39,163 nt of DNA from Syncephalis plumigaleata (Eukaryota; Zoopagomycota; Zoopagomycetes; Zoopagales; Piptocephalidaceae), in the NCBI GenBank assembly GCA_025201365.1, contig JAIXMF010000104.1:1-39163 (forward strand), written 5' to 3'. The notes under the pieces were generated by a model. The model did not search any database, was not told where the DNA came from, and saw only the letters and a list, made by a program, of their open reading frames with translations. The translations under genes and the position numbers were made by a program. Position 1 is the stretch's first letter. Each line of letters opens with the position of its first letter. Shown piece by piece: positions 9,791 through 20,640 of this stretch.

Positions 9791-10434
9791 TGCATATTGC
9801 ATGGTGGAAATACGGAACACCCGATAATTGATGATGCAGCATGTAGATCCATTCATTCATTCATCAAGCAGTCCACAAGTCTACCACCTGTAGCAACTTG
9901 AACACAGAATGACTTGAATCAGATGACCAGTTGACTTGCACATCCATCTATTCATTCGTTGTTCAACTATCAATCCATGTAACTAATAAGAGGGTAAGTA
10001 TCGATGTATCTCACCTGGATAAGCATATTTCAGTCTTGTTACTTTGTGGCACAATCGATGACAATGATGGTAAAGCTGAACAATCTTCTATGCTGTATTA
10101 TTCTAGCTTAATAATATGTATTATTGTTATTTTTAGTAAAGTAGTTTCAAGTTTACGCTAGAATACAATACAGCACACATGATCTGTTACATTATTGTGC
10201 TTCCATTCAATTGACAAGCCTTATTCCAATTCATGATCGTACAATACCACAGCATGGCTTTATTGTTGAGGGAGCTATTATTGTAGCATTAGTTCATATT
10301 CTATCTAATCCATGGACACCATGTAAGAGACAACTTGAACGGTAAGCACGTTATTTTGCTGGTCTAATAGTGGCGAGAAGGAGGAGGAGGATAAGGAAAC
10401 GAATGGTTTTCCCGTCATTGAACCAATAAGATGA
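9791..10434 (+). pseudogene. Candidate relic or mis-modelled multi-exon gene
   Basis: Three coding-like stretches lie in a row: from the ATG at 9781-9783 (MGTCILHGGNTEHPI...) to a TGA near 9901; around 9931-10060 (HVTNKRVSIDVSHLDKHISV...); and about 10150-10340 (LTSLIPIHDRTIPQHGFIVE, then ILSNPWTPCKRQLER). Donor-like GTAAG sites stand at 9992 and 10341. Joining 10341 to the TAG at 10369 would need a 29-nt intron and then gives an acidic tail ending at the TGA 10432-10434. I could not connect the parts without stops and recognise no family. It could be a decayed gene, a non-coding transcript, or chance. Confidence 0.2.
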
Positions 10435-10821
10435 TTGGCCATGCCATACACATGTGACCAATCAGTGTGCCCGGAAGTCGGGACAATTGGTCCGTCGGAA
10501 TTTCTCGTGTTGGCCGAGTCTCCGCATTGGGGACATGAACGTGCAACGATTACGACCATCTTTGGATATTGCACAATTGATAATCTCAGACGAACAGCAG
10601 GAACAGTAGTAATAACATTAAGGCACACATTTGTATATATATATATATATATTAAATCAATAATAGAAGCTCCGATTTATATTATAAACATGCACAAGTA
10701 ATAAAAATAACAGTAACAGTAGTCATTATGTAGCAACCAATGTAAGAGAGTATTGTTCCTGTAGAATGTCAACAATGTAATACATTATGTTGGCATCCAT
10801 TGAACGACAAGGCACATGCCC

Positions 10822-10846
10822 TAAACACACACACACACACACACAT
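10822..10846. repeat. CA dinucleotide microsatellite
   Basis: A run of about ten CA units, interrupted once by a T. Confidence 0.85.
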
Positions 10847-10920
10847 ACACATGCACCTACATTCGCTTACTTGCTTGCATGGAATGGTCACTTGCATGCG
10901 TATAAAGAATTTTCAAAGGC

Positions 10921-11468
10921 AGGCGCATTTAGCCGCTACTACTACTGCTGCTGCTGCTGCTGCTACAAGTATTATAGGTATTAATGACGAGAATAGCAAC
11001 AATATCCGATACATCCACTTACACGCATCATTTCTTACTCACTCGTTCGCTCACTCGCTCGCTCATATGATTCATCCGACGATCAAAAAAGATAGGCCAA
11101 TAAAAAAGGTAACGGATGACAATGGAGACATGGGTGAAATGACCTCCACTTGCATAGGCCTCGCATGATGTGTACAGTCAGAATGGTGACATGTTCGTTC
11201 CATTCCTCTACCATAATCATCATTATAATAATAGATGGAGTCACAGCCATCCATTATTATCATCGATGACGATAGAGATACAAGTTGGCACGGATAAAGG
11301 GGTAAACGTAAGTGAGAGACCTGCCGCTAAAACTACGACAAGGGAACGTTGAACAGGTATGTATCTATCGAGTATGTGCGTATGGGTGTGTGATACTCGG
11401 GCGTGTATATTCCCAGACAGGTGGCCATATCGTCCGTAGATTATCCTTTCCATTATCGATTAGAATAA
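10921..11468 (+). CDS. Weak candidate gene (3' exons only)
   Basis: An open stretch coding a short alanine tract (CTG/GCT repeats at about 10938-10966) reaches IKKDRPIKK at 11108. A GTAACG...TAG intron of 49 nt (11109-11157) then joins in phase to SQNGDMFVPFLYHNHHYNN and so on. A second GTAAGT at 11308 and a CAG at 11418-11420 would join to a short tail with TAA at 11466-11468. The start is not identifiable. Much of the first exon is simple repeat (TCACTCG units at 11037-11066), so a chance open frame is likely. I recognise no domain. Confidence 0.15.
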
Positions 11469-11704
11469 ATGTTTCCTATGGAATAAATGGTCGAAATAAG
11501 TAAATAGCTATTGACATAGCTTTGTAAATATACGTGCTTTATTGTGAAATAATAGTCAATATTATTCTAAATAATAAATGAACGATATACTAAAGGTAAA
11601 GTTTGTTTTCCTTGTACTTGGTAAGATCACCTGCCATGGTGGTACTCTTTTCCTTGTCATTATTAGTATCAGCATTCTATTTTGCTCTCGTACACGCATG
11701 TACA

Positions 11705-11730
11705 GACACACACACACGCGCGCGCGCGCG
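11705..11730. repeat. Alternating AC then CG tract
   Basis: Strict purine-pyrimidine alternation over about 26 bp: six AC units passing directly into seven CG units. This is a classic Z-DNA-prone composition. Confidence 0.8.
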
Positions 11731-11865
11731 TAGCCATAAAGTCTCGGTGATGATAACCCGTTGAAGGACGCGCATGATGATAGCCTTATGGCTTGGTACG
11801 AATAATGTGGCTGGCATAGGCTAACGCATCGTCATTCGTGGTTGTCCATCGGACCTATTTAGAAG

Positions 11866-11898
11866 GCGTGTGTATGTGTGTGTGTGTGTGTGTGTGTC
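11866..11898. repeat. TG dinucleotide microsatellite
   Basis: About fifteen TG units with one TA interruption. It is complementary to the AC run at 11705. Confidence 0.85.
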
Positions 11899-12902
11899 CT
11901 ACTAAACTTGTGCGTGTATGTTTAATCTTCCGGGTTTCTATCTTCCTTTATTACAATACTAAATATCTCGGATACATCAGGTCAGTAGAATCATCATAAA
12001 AGTGGAAAGCGATAAGAAGGGAAAGCGAGAGAGTAAGAGAGAGAGAGAGAGAAAGAGATCGCGTGCGTATGCCTGTATGTTTACTTGATTGCTTGTCTGT
12101 TTATCAATAAATGAACAACTATAATATGCTAGTCCATCATCATCATCATCTATGGTTCAAACAGTCATATTGCTATACTGATATAGGGATATCACGTCTA
12201 TATGATGTCATAGTGGATAAGCAAATGATCATTTCTATATGAATCAATGTAGAATACAGCATAGTCATTGCTGTTTATCAGCTTGTAATAACATTGCTCG
12301 CTTAATAATTGGTGAGATCATATGATAAAGAAAAAGACAAGGACGAGGACGAGGACGATGACGATGAACATGCTGAACATAATTGTAGCAGTATCGTTTT
12401 ATATTATCAATTGTTACTGCCATCTCCTACTGATAATGATGATGCACTCCCCTTTTCTAGATTGATAAACGATAAACATGCTCATAGCAATTCTTCGTTC
12501 CTTCCTTCCTTTTTTTCCTTTCTTGTTACTTTACTATAATGATCAATGCCATGACGTAAAAGATACATATATACATTGGTAGGAGTTGTAGCAACAACAG
12601 CAATGTCAATGTCAATGTCGATAGTAGTACAAGTTTGATTGGTTGCCGCTCGGCTATTTTGTACACGCGGTATGAAGTAATACTGCTTAGTCCGAGCGAT
12701 TTCCGGACCGAGCCTTCTTTAACTGTCATCTTGCACTTTTTGGTAAGCTATGCTAGCTTATTCGCCAACATTTACGCGGACATCTGTGTATGGGATGTGT
12801 GTAGAACACTCCTTTAGCCTATGCCTTTTTCCTTGCTCTCTCCCTCTTTCTCTTTCTTTCTTGCTCTCTCGCGCCTTCTTTCTTCCTCTTTCTTGTTCTC
12901 AT

Positions 12903-12919
12903 AATAGGCATAGCCTATT
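12903..12919. promoter_or_regulatory. 17-bp palindrome
   Basis: AATAGGC-ATA-GCCTATT is a perfect 7-bp inverted repeat. The related GGCATAGGCT occurs near 11814, and inverted near 12817-12827. It may be a protein-binding site. Confidence 0.25.
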
Positions 12920-12955
12920 CAGTCACTTGCACTTTCATGCCCCAATCCGTAAAAC

Positions 12956-12963
12956 TATATAAA
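12956..12963 (+). promoter_or_regulatory. TATA-box-like site
   Basis: TATATAAA, 30 bp before the GC-rich palindrome at 12993. Confidence 0.3.
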
Positions 12964-12992
12964 TTAGTGAACGGAAGAGCTTGCCTTGTTTA

Positions 12993-13009
12993 GGGCCGAT
13001 AGACGGCCC
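12993..13009. promoter_or_regulatory. Possible Zn2Cys6 binding site (CCG-N5-CGG)
   Basis: GGGCCG-ATAGA-CGGCCC is a perfect 6-bp inverted repeat in an AT-rich setting and contains CCG and CGG triplets in everted order with 5-bp spacing. Binuclear-cluster regulators bind such triplet pairs. The only such regulator in the window is coded 2 kb downstream, so autoregulation is possible. Confidence 0.3.
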
Positions 13010-13343
13010 GTTGAATTGTTTCAACCACATTTGACCTTTTCCCCATTATTTCTACTACTCCTACCATTTCTACTACCCATACATTCATCGTTGTTTGTAA
13101 GTGATAACCTACCATTGTATGATTACGTAGCATATAAACAAAGAATGAGAATGAGATACAAACTGATGACTATCGCAGCATGATTAACATATTGATTGGA
13201 TAAACAAATCTATTTTGTATTTATTGCATAGTTGAATGAACGAGGAAAAAAAGAAGTGAAAGCGCGCACTACTACTTCATTCTATTCCCGCCTAAACTAA
13301 CTTCCGGCTTGCAGACTAAAGTTCCACCGGAATAACTCCACCA

Positions 13344-13352
13344 TTTATATAT
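13344..13352 (+). promoter_or_regulatory. TATA-box-like site
   Basis: TTTATATAT, 12 bp after a CCGGAA motif and just ahead of a roughly 350-bp pyrimidine-rich tract. It is the best candidate for the core promoter of the Zn2Cys6 gene. Confidence 0.35.
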
Positions 13353-15063
13353 CTGCTTTCTTTTCTGTCTATTTTCTAGCGCTCGCACACACTCTCACAT
13401 ATACGCACACACATATATCGGCATCGTCTTTCATCCCTGACAAAGCTGACCTTTCGTGTTTGTCACACACCTTTTTTTAAAATCATTACAACCTCTCTCT
13501 CTTTCATCGGCTTTTTTTTCTCCCTTCTCTTCACACGCACTCATTCATCCACACACGCACACACGCACACACACATCCATTCATCCATTCATTTATCCAC
13601 TATCTAACCCACGTTTACTACTTCTATTGACTGGATTATTTTACCCTTATCACCACTATTACCTCTCACTATTCGCTATTCACTATTCACTCTTTACTAC
13701 TACTACTACTACTACACGAATTGCACGACGACATCTCCTATTGCTTTCTACTGCATTCATCGTTTATTCTTATGCATTACTAAGCTGAAGCTGGTATCCT
13801 CAGTGTCTTCTTTACTATTGATTCTCGGAAGTGACCGTGAATGTAAGTGATCACTGTTGATGTAATCTAATCACACCGTGTTTATATGCTGTACCTATGA
13901 AGGGGAGGATAGTCTGTATGTTCGTTAATTGATACGCGTGGTGATAATGAGTGAATACAAGCATGGGTATGGCTATGGATATGACTATGGATATGGGCCT
14001 ATGTTAGTGAGAACGAGGACAGTAGCGCCTTGTAATAAGCATGGATTGGCATGGAGTGAGCATATGTAAACGAGACGAGAGTATAGCATATAACATATAG
14101 CATATATAAGCGATGAATATATGCGGATATGTGTGGTTTATTACTATTGTTATAGTAAGAATATCATTGAATTATCCTTATCGTATCATACAAAATTGCT
14201 ATTAGGTAAAACACAAAAACACATGTAGAACGAATCCATGACTTATTACGAGTAGTTACTAGCTAGCTAGCTAGCAGCCTGTCTATCTATCTAGCTAGCA
14301 TACTACTCTCACCTTGAATAGGCTGGGCGTTCAAGTCATACATACATACATATGCTTCTTCTTTCCATATAGCGGGGTGAAAGAGGAGTGGTCCTGTTTC
14401 TTTAAAAAGAGCACATACCAAGGAGGATGGTATTGGCATATTGGTTGATAGTAGTGTGCATTGACATGATTATGTATGAATTGTGGTTGGATAAGGCGTA
14501 GATTGATGATATTGTCGAATGTTGTGCATAGATATTGTTGGGAGTAGATGCAACTGCTTCTTATTACGTTATCTGTCTATTATTATTACTGCTACTAATA
14601 GCATTATTATTATTAGTAGTCGTAATAGTGTGTTTTATCTCTTATATTCCTGTATACTACTTGATGAATGATTTATTATTAGTTTTACTATTGTATTTGT
14701 TATTATCATTTACTATTGTTTTAATTAATAACATTATGTTTTTTATTTGATTTTATTATCATTCATAGATTAAGCGCTTTAACCGTTACAATACTCGATT
14801 GATTATAATTGTCATCATCCTATAATAGTTACAACAGACGTATATACACACACACACAAACACAACCATTTGAATTGTATTGTCAACCTTGATAGCGTAT
14901 GTGTGTATGTACATACGTGAAGCACATCATCCTATTGTTATTATTTGTTCATTCATTCGTGCTCTCGCTCTCTACTCGCGTTTAAAGGTCGATTCATTCC
15001 AGTTCAATCCAAGCTATATTATTACTGCCACTACCATTACCACTGCTACCACTGCTACTATTC

Positions 15064-18000
15064 ATGATGGCTTCCTCTTCTATTCGTGGTTACTCTACCG
15101 CTCCTTCACCATCGATGAACAACTCGAATCCATCTATTTCAATTACTAATACTACTAGTAATACTAATAGTAATAGTAATATTGCCTATTCATCTCCCAT
15201 GTCAAATTCATCATCATCCTTGGGATTGCCATCTACTTCATATGTATCGCGACAGCAAATTACTCCACCCAATTCTCGTTCACGGGAATCATTCCCTACG
15301 GGTAGTGAATCTGACCGCGCTATCGCCTCGTATACCGCTACACTTGATGATGACACTGACCTATTGACTACATTGGCTACCGTGAGTGTGGCGCAGACAT
15401 CATCAATGTCACGTATATCCAATAGTAATGGTAGCAGCACTACTAGTACCAATGGTACTAACCATGATAGTCATAATAGCGTAATACAAACAGAGCAACC
15501 ATCCAGCTTGTCTTTATCACCGCCGTCATCTTATCGTGCACATACTAAAAAGAATGACGGCAACATTTATACTACATATAACTTGCCCAACAATCTAACT
15601 AACCATCACGCTCATTCTCATTCTCATCATTCTATGTCTTCTGTTTCTAACAGCAGTCATCCTACACCACCTGCATCCGCCGCCATGTCTAGTACACGGG
15701 ACGATGCATCCTCAAGCGCAATGAATTCAAACGTTAGCGTGAAACGCCAACGAACAGGACGTGCCTGCGATGCGTGTCGTCGTAGGAAGGTGCGTTGCGA
15801 TGGGGCAGTACCCCATTGTAGCAACTGTCGTACGGCCAATGTCTCGTGTACATTTCTCGATGCGGCCAAGAAACGCGGACCACCAAAAGGCTACATTGAA
15901 GCGATTGAAAGTCGACTACATCGAATGGAATCGCTTATCGGTGGCATGGCCCAAACTGATACTCGAGTGACTAGTGCATCAGTTGTAACGGACGATTACA
16001 CATCGCCATCAGGACAATATCCGACTACTTACCGTGAAGCAGCCGTCTATGGTGGTATGTCAACGGTATTGAATCATCATCTAATAGAGAATGTTACTAC
16101 CACCACCACCAATCAGGCATTATCCTCGCGTACAATGCCACCGCCACCATCGCCGCATGATACGATATCTGGAACACCATCTTTATTAGCACATCCAACG
16201 TCTACAGCTGCATCTACTACAACTGCATCACGACCAAATAGTCATGGTAATACTGGAAATAATGGTGTTGCTTATGCAGCATCACCGCTTCATTCGCGTG
16301 GTAATGTGAATACGATTAACGGATCATTATCACCTTCATTAATGGCAACGCTCCCTAGTCCAACGGATCTATCACGTATCAATGGTGGCCTCACTTTAAC
16401 CAGCACTAATGGCACTAATGGCAGCACTAGTAGTAATTACAAGGATCATAAGTTGTCCTCGTTAGAGAGCCCCACTGATCATATAATGAACGACCCATAC
16501 GCCGTATCAACCAATGATAATGATCCTACTCTAGCGGGTATCATGGCTGCTGTCTCTTCACTCGCCAAAGAACAGCAAGAGCAACGACAGCAACAATTGC
16601 AGAATACTGCAACCATCGGTGGTAGTGTTAATGGTGCCATGAGGGGTAATAGTAGTACTAGTAATAATAGTACTTGTAATAATACAAAACTATACGGCTA
16701 TCGTGGAGGATATCCGTCGAGTGACATGCCACGTACCATGCCACCACCTACGCTTACCACATTTTCATACGCATGCGACGCTGATGCATCAGTGATGGCA
16801 TCATCCCAAGTATTACCGCGTTCATTTGCCGCTTCAACCGGCAACCATCAACCGCCGCCGCCACCACCACCACAATCCAGCACGTCGCCATTAATACCTC
16901 GAATGGTATCGACCATGAGCGATAATCTCAATGGTGCCACTGGAAAGAAGGAGATCGATATGAACGAATTACCGGATGCACTTACCTCTGGTCGACTTAT
17001 TAGCATATTCCGCGAACGAATTCACCCCTACTTGCCGATACTTCATTGGCGTCGTTTCCTAGATTGTTTGGCATCCGCTTCACCGCCGAAACTACTATTG
17101 AATGCCGTGTATGCCTACGCATCACGCTACGATATGGATACGAGTCCTAATCCGCTTAGTACGAGTACATCACAAAGTCCCGGTGAAATATACGTATTAC
17201 GCGCGCAGAAGTTATTGGACACACGTGTGAGTGATCCGGATCTCGAGTCGGTGCAAGCGTTACTCCTACTGTCATCCTACCTGTTATCCGTGAAACGTAT
17301 CGCATTAGGCCACATGTATAGTGGTATGGCCGTATCGCTAGCTCAGCAACTTCAACTTTATAACGACTCAACGAAGGATAGAATAGAACGCGCCGACCAT
17401 CTACGTACGTGGTGGGGCCTACTAGCTTCCGATCGTTTGATTGCGACGACATTCTTCCATCCGCTAAGTATCGACGAGAAGGATTGTTGTCCTCCTAATC
17501 TCGGCGAGATCAACATCGAATGTGGCACGACAGGAGATGATGAACCGTTCGCCTCGACCGATTTATACTTTGCGTCATTGGCTCGACTATCCGTGCTCTA
17601 CGGGCGTGCACTGAGACTCGTTAAAGCGCGGCTTATCGATGGTAAACCGCCGGTCGAGTTGAAAAACGAGATTGCCACGCTAGATCGTGATCTCAGTCAA
17701 TGGTGGCGGACTATACCGGAGATGTACCGATTCGACCCGATGGAGGAATCAATATGGCAGGCACCAAAGAATCGACTGCCTGCCATCGCCATGCTAGCGT
17801 GCCTCTACCACATGGCGGTTATTATGGTACATCGACCATGGGGTCCAATCGATGGCACGAAGCAGCCATGGATGCCACACGCACGCTCCGAGCGTCTATG
17901 TCTCGCCAGTGCCCATACAATCGCGTGTATCTGCCATCGAATGCAACATCATGAAGCGCCCAATATATATGGTATATTCCCGGCAACTGCATTCGCCGCG

Positions 18001-19122
18001 TTAATGATTCTCATTCCCGTGGCTACTCATCATCCGGATATGGAGATTCAACGATTTGCGCGTAGAGATGTTGTGAGAATTCGCAACCTGTTACGTGCAT
18101 CCACTCGTACGATCAGCATTACCAAAGATGCATTAAGTAGCGTGGAAGATTTATGCTCACTTCGAGGTATATCTTTGCATGACATTGAAGAGATGGAGCA
18201 AAGACAACGATCTAATCGATCCGATTGGGGGAATGCCATTTCAACAAACAATGGCATATCGCTAGATGATACAACCATACAGCAACGATTAATTGAAAAT
18301 AATCGTCGTAAAGAAGAAGGAGGAAGAGGAGCAGATGATATGGCCCTAGTAGTCGTAGTAAATAACACTGGACCGCCAGCCAGTCTTAGCAATCTACTTA
18401 ATCCCGAGCCTAGTCAACATAACGGCAATGGCAATAACGGCAATGGCAATAACGATCATGGCAATGCTGAGCATTATCATCAGCAGCAGCAGTATTATCA
18501 TCCTCATCATTCAGCAATGGCTATACGTTCACCTAAACGTCAAAGATCATATGAGGATCAAGATGAGTCAGCTCGACTACCATCATCATTATTGTTATCT
18601 CATCGTGGTGTTACTATTAGCGAGGAACTAGCTGAATCCGCTAGTACTACTTCTAGCTCTAGTGGATTTACCGTTCCTGGTAGTCTTCATGCCGTGTCAC
18701 CGCTTGATGAGAAACTATTGCAAGAAGAGATTGCGGAAGAGCAAGCCTGGCTTAATCGACTATGTCCCAAGGATGATGGCTACTCATTCCCTCTGCTAAC
18801 CGCGATATCGACTAGAAAAGAGAAGGTGGAACGTACGGATACGTGTACCACATCTGCTACATTATTCGATGATGCAATTAGAGAGGAAAGAGCATTAGAT
18901 AATGATCTAAAGAATGGACATAATTTATCTCCATCAACATCCCTTCCTTGTTTATGCAATCGATCCTCCGATTTTTTACACGATTATACGCCAGTCTACG
19001 TCAAGGATTTATACTATTGGCGTGTACCCATATCAATGATGGCTAAACGATGGCCTCAATTTATGGAATATTACGCAAAAATACCTGAATTGGAGCGTCA
19101 ATCTAAAGTGCCATTCTTATAG
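15064..19122 (+). CDS. Zn2Cys6 (Gal4-type) transcription factor with fungal_trans domain
   Basis: An intronless 1352-residue protein. The DNA-binding binuclear cluster is complete: Cys235, 238, 245, 252, 255 and 262 in the spacing C-X2-C-X6-C-X6-C-X2-C-X6-C, with the basic CRRRKVRCDG core. It is followed by a linker (KKRGPPKGYIEAIESRLHRM) whose heptad-like end at about 280-295 could dimerise. Residues about 638-900 form the fungal-specific transcription factor domain (RERIHPYLPILHWRRFL, then YAYASRYDM, then WWGLLASDRLIA). The first 225 residues and 300-635 are Ser/Thr/Asn-rich and disordered, and 1100-1180 has Asn/Gly and Gln/His repeats. The protein should bind CGG-type sites in the nucleus. 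The regulated pathway cannot be read from sequence; xylanolytic or other named orthology is not claimed. The upstream non-coding region is unusually long. Confidence 0.93.
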   Translation: MMASSSIRGYSTAPSPSMNNSNPSISITNTTSNTNSNSNIAYSSPMSNSSSSLGLPSTSYVSRQQITPPNSRSRESFPTGSESDRAIASYTATLDDDTDLLTTLATVSVAQTSSMSRISNSNGSSTTSTNGTNHDSHNSVIQTEQPSSLSLSPPSSYRAHTKKNDGNIYTTYNLPNNLTNHHAHSHSHHSMSSVSNSSHPTPPASAAMSSTRDDASSSAMNSNVSVKRQRTGRACDACRRRKVRCDGAVPHCSNCRTANVSCTFLDAAKKRGPPKGYIEAIESRLHRMESLIGGMAQTDTRVTSASVVTDDYTSPSGQYPTTYREAAVYGGMSTVLNHHLIENVTTTTTNQALSSRTMPPPPSPHDTISGTPSLLAHPTSTAASTTTASRPNSHGNTGNNGVAYAASPLHSRGNVNTINGSLSPSLMATLPSPTDLSRINGGLTLTSTNGTNGSTSSNYKDHKLSSLESPTDHIMNDPYAVSTNDNDPTLAGIMAAVSSLAKEQQEQRQQQLQNTATIGGSVNGAMRGNSSTSNNSTCNNTKLYGYRGGYPSSDMPRTMPPPTLTTFSYACDADASVMASSQVLPRSFAASTGNHQPPPPPPPQSSTSPLIPRMVSTMSDNLNGATGKKEIDMNELPDALTSGRLISIFRERIHPYLPILHWRRFLDCLASASPPKLLLNAVYAYASRYDMDTSPNPLSTSTSQSPGEIYVLRAQKLLDTRVSDPDLESVQALLLLSSYLLSVKRIALGHMYSGMAVSLAQQLQLYNDSTKDRIERADHLRTWWGLLASDRLIATTFFHPLSIDEKDCCPPNLGEINIECGTTGDDEPFASTDLYFASLARLSVLYGRALRLVKARLIDGKPPVELKNEIATLDRDLSQWWRTIPEMYRFDPMEESIWQAPKNRLPAIAMLACLYHMAVIMVHRPWGPIDGTKQPWMPHARSERLCLASAHTIACICHRMQHHEAPNIYGIFPATAFAALMILIPVATHHPDMEIQRFARRDVVRIRNLLRASTRTISITKDALSSVEDLCSLRGISLHDIEEMEQRQRSNRSDWGNAISTNNGISLDDTTIQQRLIENNRRKEEGGRGADDMALVVVVNNTGPPASLSNLLNPEPSQHNGNGNNGNGNNDHGNAEHYHQQQQYYHPHHSAMAIRSPKRQRSYEDQDESARLPSSLLLSHRGVTISEELAESASTTSSSSGFTVPGSLHAVSPLDEKLLQEEIAEEQAWLNRLCPKDDGYSFPLLTAISTRKEKVERTDTCTTSATLFDDAIREERALDNDLKNGHNLSPSTSLPCLCNRSSDFLHDYTPVYVKDLYYWRVPISMMAKRWPQFMEYYAKIPELERQSKVPFL

Positions 19123-19740
19123 CGATTACTAACTAATTACTAATTGCGTGTTTACGTATATCATTCGCGTATGATTTTACGATATTCATTTATTCCTTTT
19201 ATCATTATTATCATTATTACTACTATCGTTGTTGTCTTTTATATATACATATCTATGTACGTTTGTGCATATCCCTTTTTCTTTCTCTTCTTATTTCTGT
19301 GAACTATTCTCCGCGTGCCATCTAATTGTTAGCGGTCTTTTCATACTAGCTGATTTTTCTTTATTTTTTTTCTATTCTGTTCCACTTTTAATTGATCATT
19401 ATTTTCATATTTATCTATCTAACTATCTATCTATATACATGGTGTGTACGTGTGTATGGCTATAAACCAATTACTGTAAAAACATGGCATTTCTGATCCA
19501 TTTGAGATACATATAGATATAGATATGTATGTGCGTGTATATGTATTAGTAAAGTTGACATGATTGCTTAGCATAGGAATACTACGTTCATTGTACAATG
19601 TCTCGTGTAACTGGTGAATGTGTTGAGTGAATTAGTAAGTGTGGATAGACGATGACGTAGTTGTGTCATGATTATTGTTATTATTACATGTCCTTTCCAT
19701 TATATCCACCATTTATTTGATATTAGTGACAAGCACCATC
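19123..19740. other. Intergenic
   Basis: AT-rich with CTAT and ATAT repeats near 19405-19440 and 19512-19545. There is no supportable gene. It should hold the 3' end of the regulator gene and the promoter of the isomerase. Confidence 0.5.
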
Positions 19741-20614
19741 ATGGCCACCAATTCTAGCAACACTAGTGCTGAACAGCCTCCAATACTCTATAGTTATTAT
19801 CGGTCTTCGTGTTCGGCTCGTGTTCGTGCTGCTCTTCATTACAAGGGAATTGCATTCGAGACTAGACCAGTCAGTTTAGTGGACAACGAGCAACAGCGTG
19901 AAGAGTACAAACAACAGAATCCAAACGGTATGGTGCCAATGCTAGTTATTAACGGACATGCCATTAGTCAATCGTCGGCTATTATCGAATATCTCGAAGA
20001 GACACGACCAGGTAAATATACATATATGTGTGCGCCACGATATTATTACAGTATACTGATCGATCAATATGGCTAATTAGAACCAGCACTACTGCCTAAA
20101 GATCCATGGACTCGTGCTCAAGTAAGATAGATACATGATACACCGATTACGCCATCATATACAATGTATACTAATTGGTAGACTAGACACGTATCCTTTG
20201 CGCTATTATCGGCTGTGATATTCAACCAACTCAAAATCTACGATTACTTCATAAGATTGGCGATACTAAAGCTGAATGGGCACGTCATTGGATTACTGTA
20301 GGATTCACGGGTAAGTGCAAGTGTGTACACACACACCACCGATTAATGATGAATCATTGCTAAATTACAATCATGTAGCTCTCGAGAAGGAGCTAACGAG
20401 AACTGCCGGCAAATATTGTATTGGCGATCAGATTACGATGGCTGATCTTTACTTACCACCGCAAGTGTACAATGCTCATCGATTTAACGTGGACATGAGT
20501 CAGTTCCCAACGATTACGCGTATTGACGCTAATCTAGCATCGATCGAGGCCTTCCGTCTTGCGCATTACAGTCGACAGCCAGATTGTCCACCCGAGTTAC
20601 GCGCACAAGATTAA
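19741..20614 (+). CDS. Maleylacetoacetate isomerase (zeta-class GST), 4 exons
   Basis: Exons 19741-20011, 20081-20121, 20187-20310 and 20379-20614 give 223 residues, close to the family's usual 210-220. The active-site motif is Ser22-Ser23-Cys24 in YYRSSCSARVRAAL, the zeta-class signature. It continues with NPNGMVPMLVINGHAISQSS (glutathione site) and, in the C-terminal domain, TAGKYCIGDQITMADLYLPP, PQVYNAHRF and RQPDCPPEL. The enzyme isomerises maleylacetoacetate to fumarylacetoacetate, the penultimate step of tyrosine and phenylalanine breakdown, using glutathione. The Met at 19741 was preferred over an upstream in-frame Met at 19675, which would add 22 hydrophobic residues absent from the family. 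All frame joins are clean. Confidence 0.93.
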
Positions 20615-20634
20615 GCTGTTGATAAGTTGAATTG

Positions 20635-20640
20635 AATAAA
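20635..20640 (+). terminator. Polyadenylation signal of the isomerase gene
   Basis: AATAAA 21 bp after the stop codon, followed by a T run. Confidence 0.5.

Larger units (their letters stand above)
11469..15063. other. Long non-coding region, promoter and leader of the Zn2Cys6 gene
   Basis: About 3.6 kb with no supportable coding sequence. It holds microsatellites (AC/GC 11705-11730, TG 11866-11898, GA 12028-12056, CTAG units 14259-14276), two TATA-like sites (12956, 13344), TTCCGG motifs, and a dense pyrimidine tract (13360-13720) typical of a transcription start. A GTAAGTGAT at 13854 could be the donor of a leader intron ending before the ATG at 15064. Acidic and hydrophobic ORFs here follow the repeats. 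Confidence 0.5.

Noticed and set aside
10305-10628. 107-codon minus-strand ORF with CPQCG
   Set aside because: All frames are open here because the stretch is GC-richer. A single CxxC pair is not a zinc domain and no splice or promoter signals support it.
12309-12539. ORF with an acidic KDEDEDDDD run
   Set aside because: It is coded by a GACGAG simple repeat and is followed by pyrimidine-rich sequence; no conserved part.
14535-14750. Leucine-rich ORF
   Set aside because: It is the translation of TTATTA/TTACTA simple repeats in a non-coding region.
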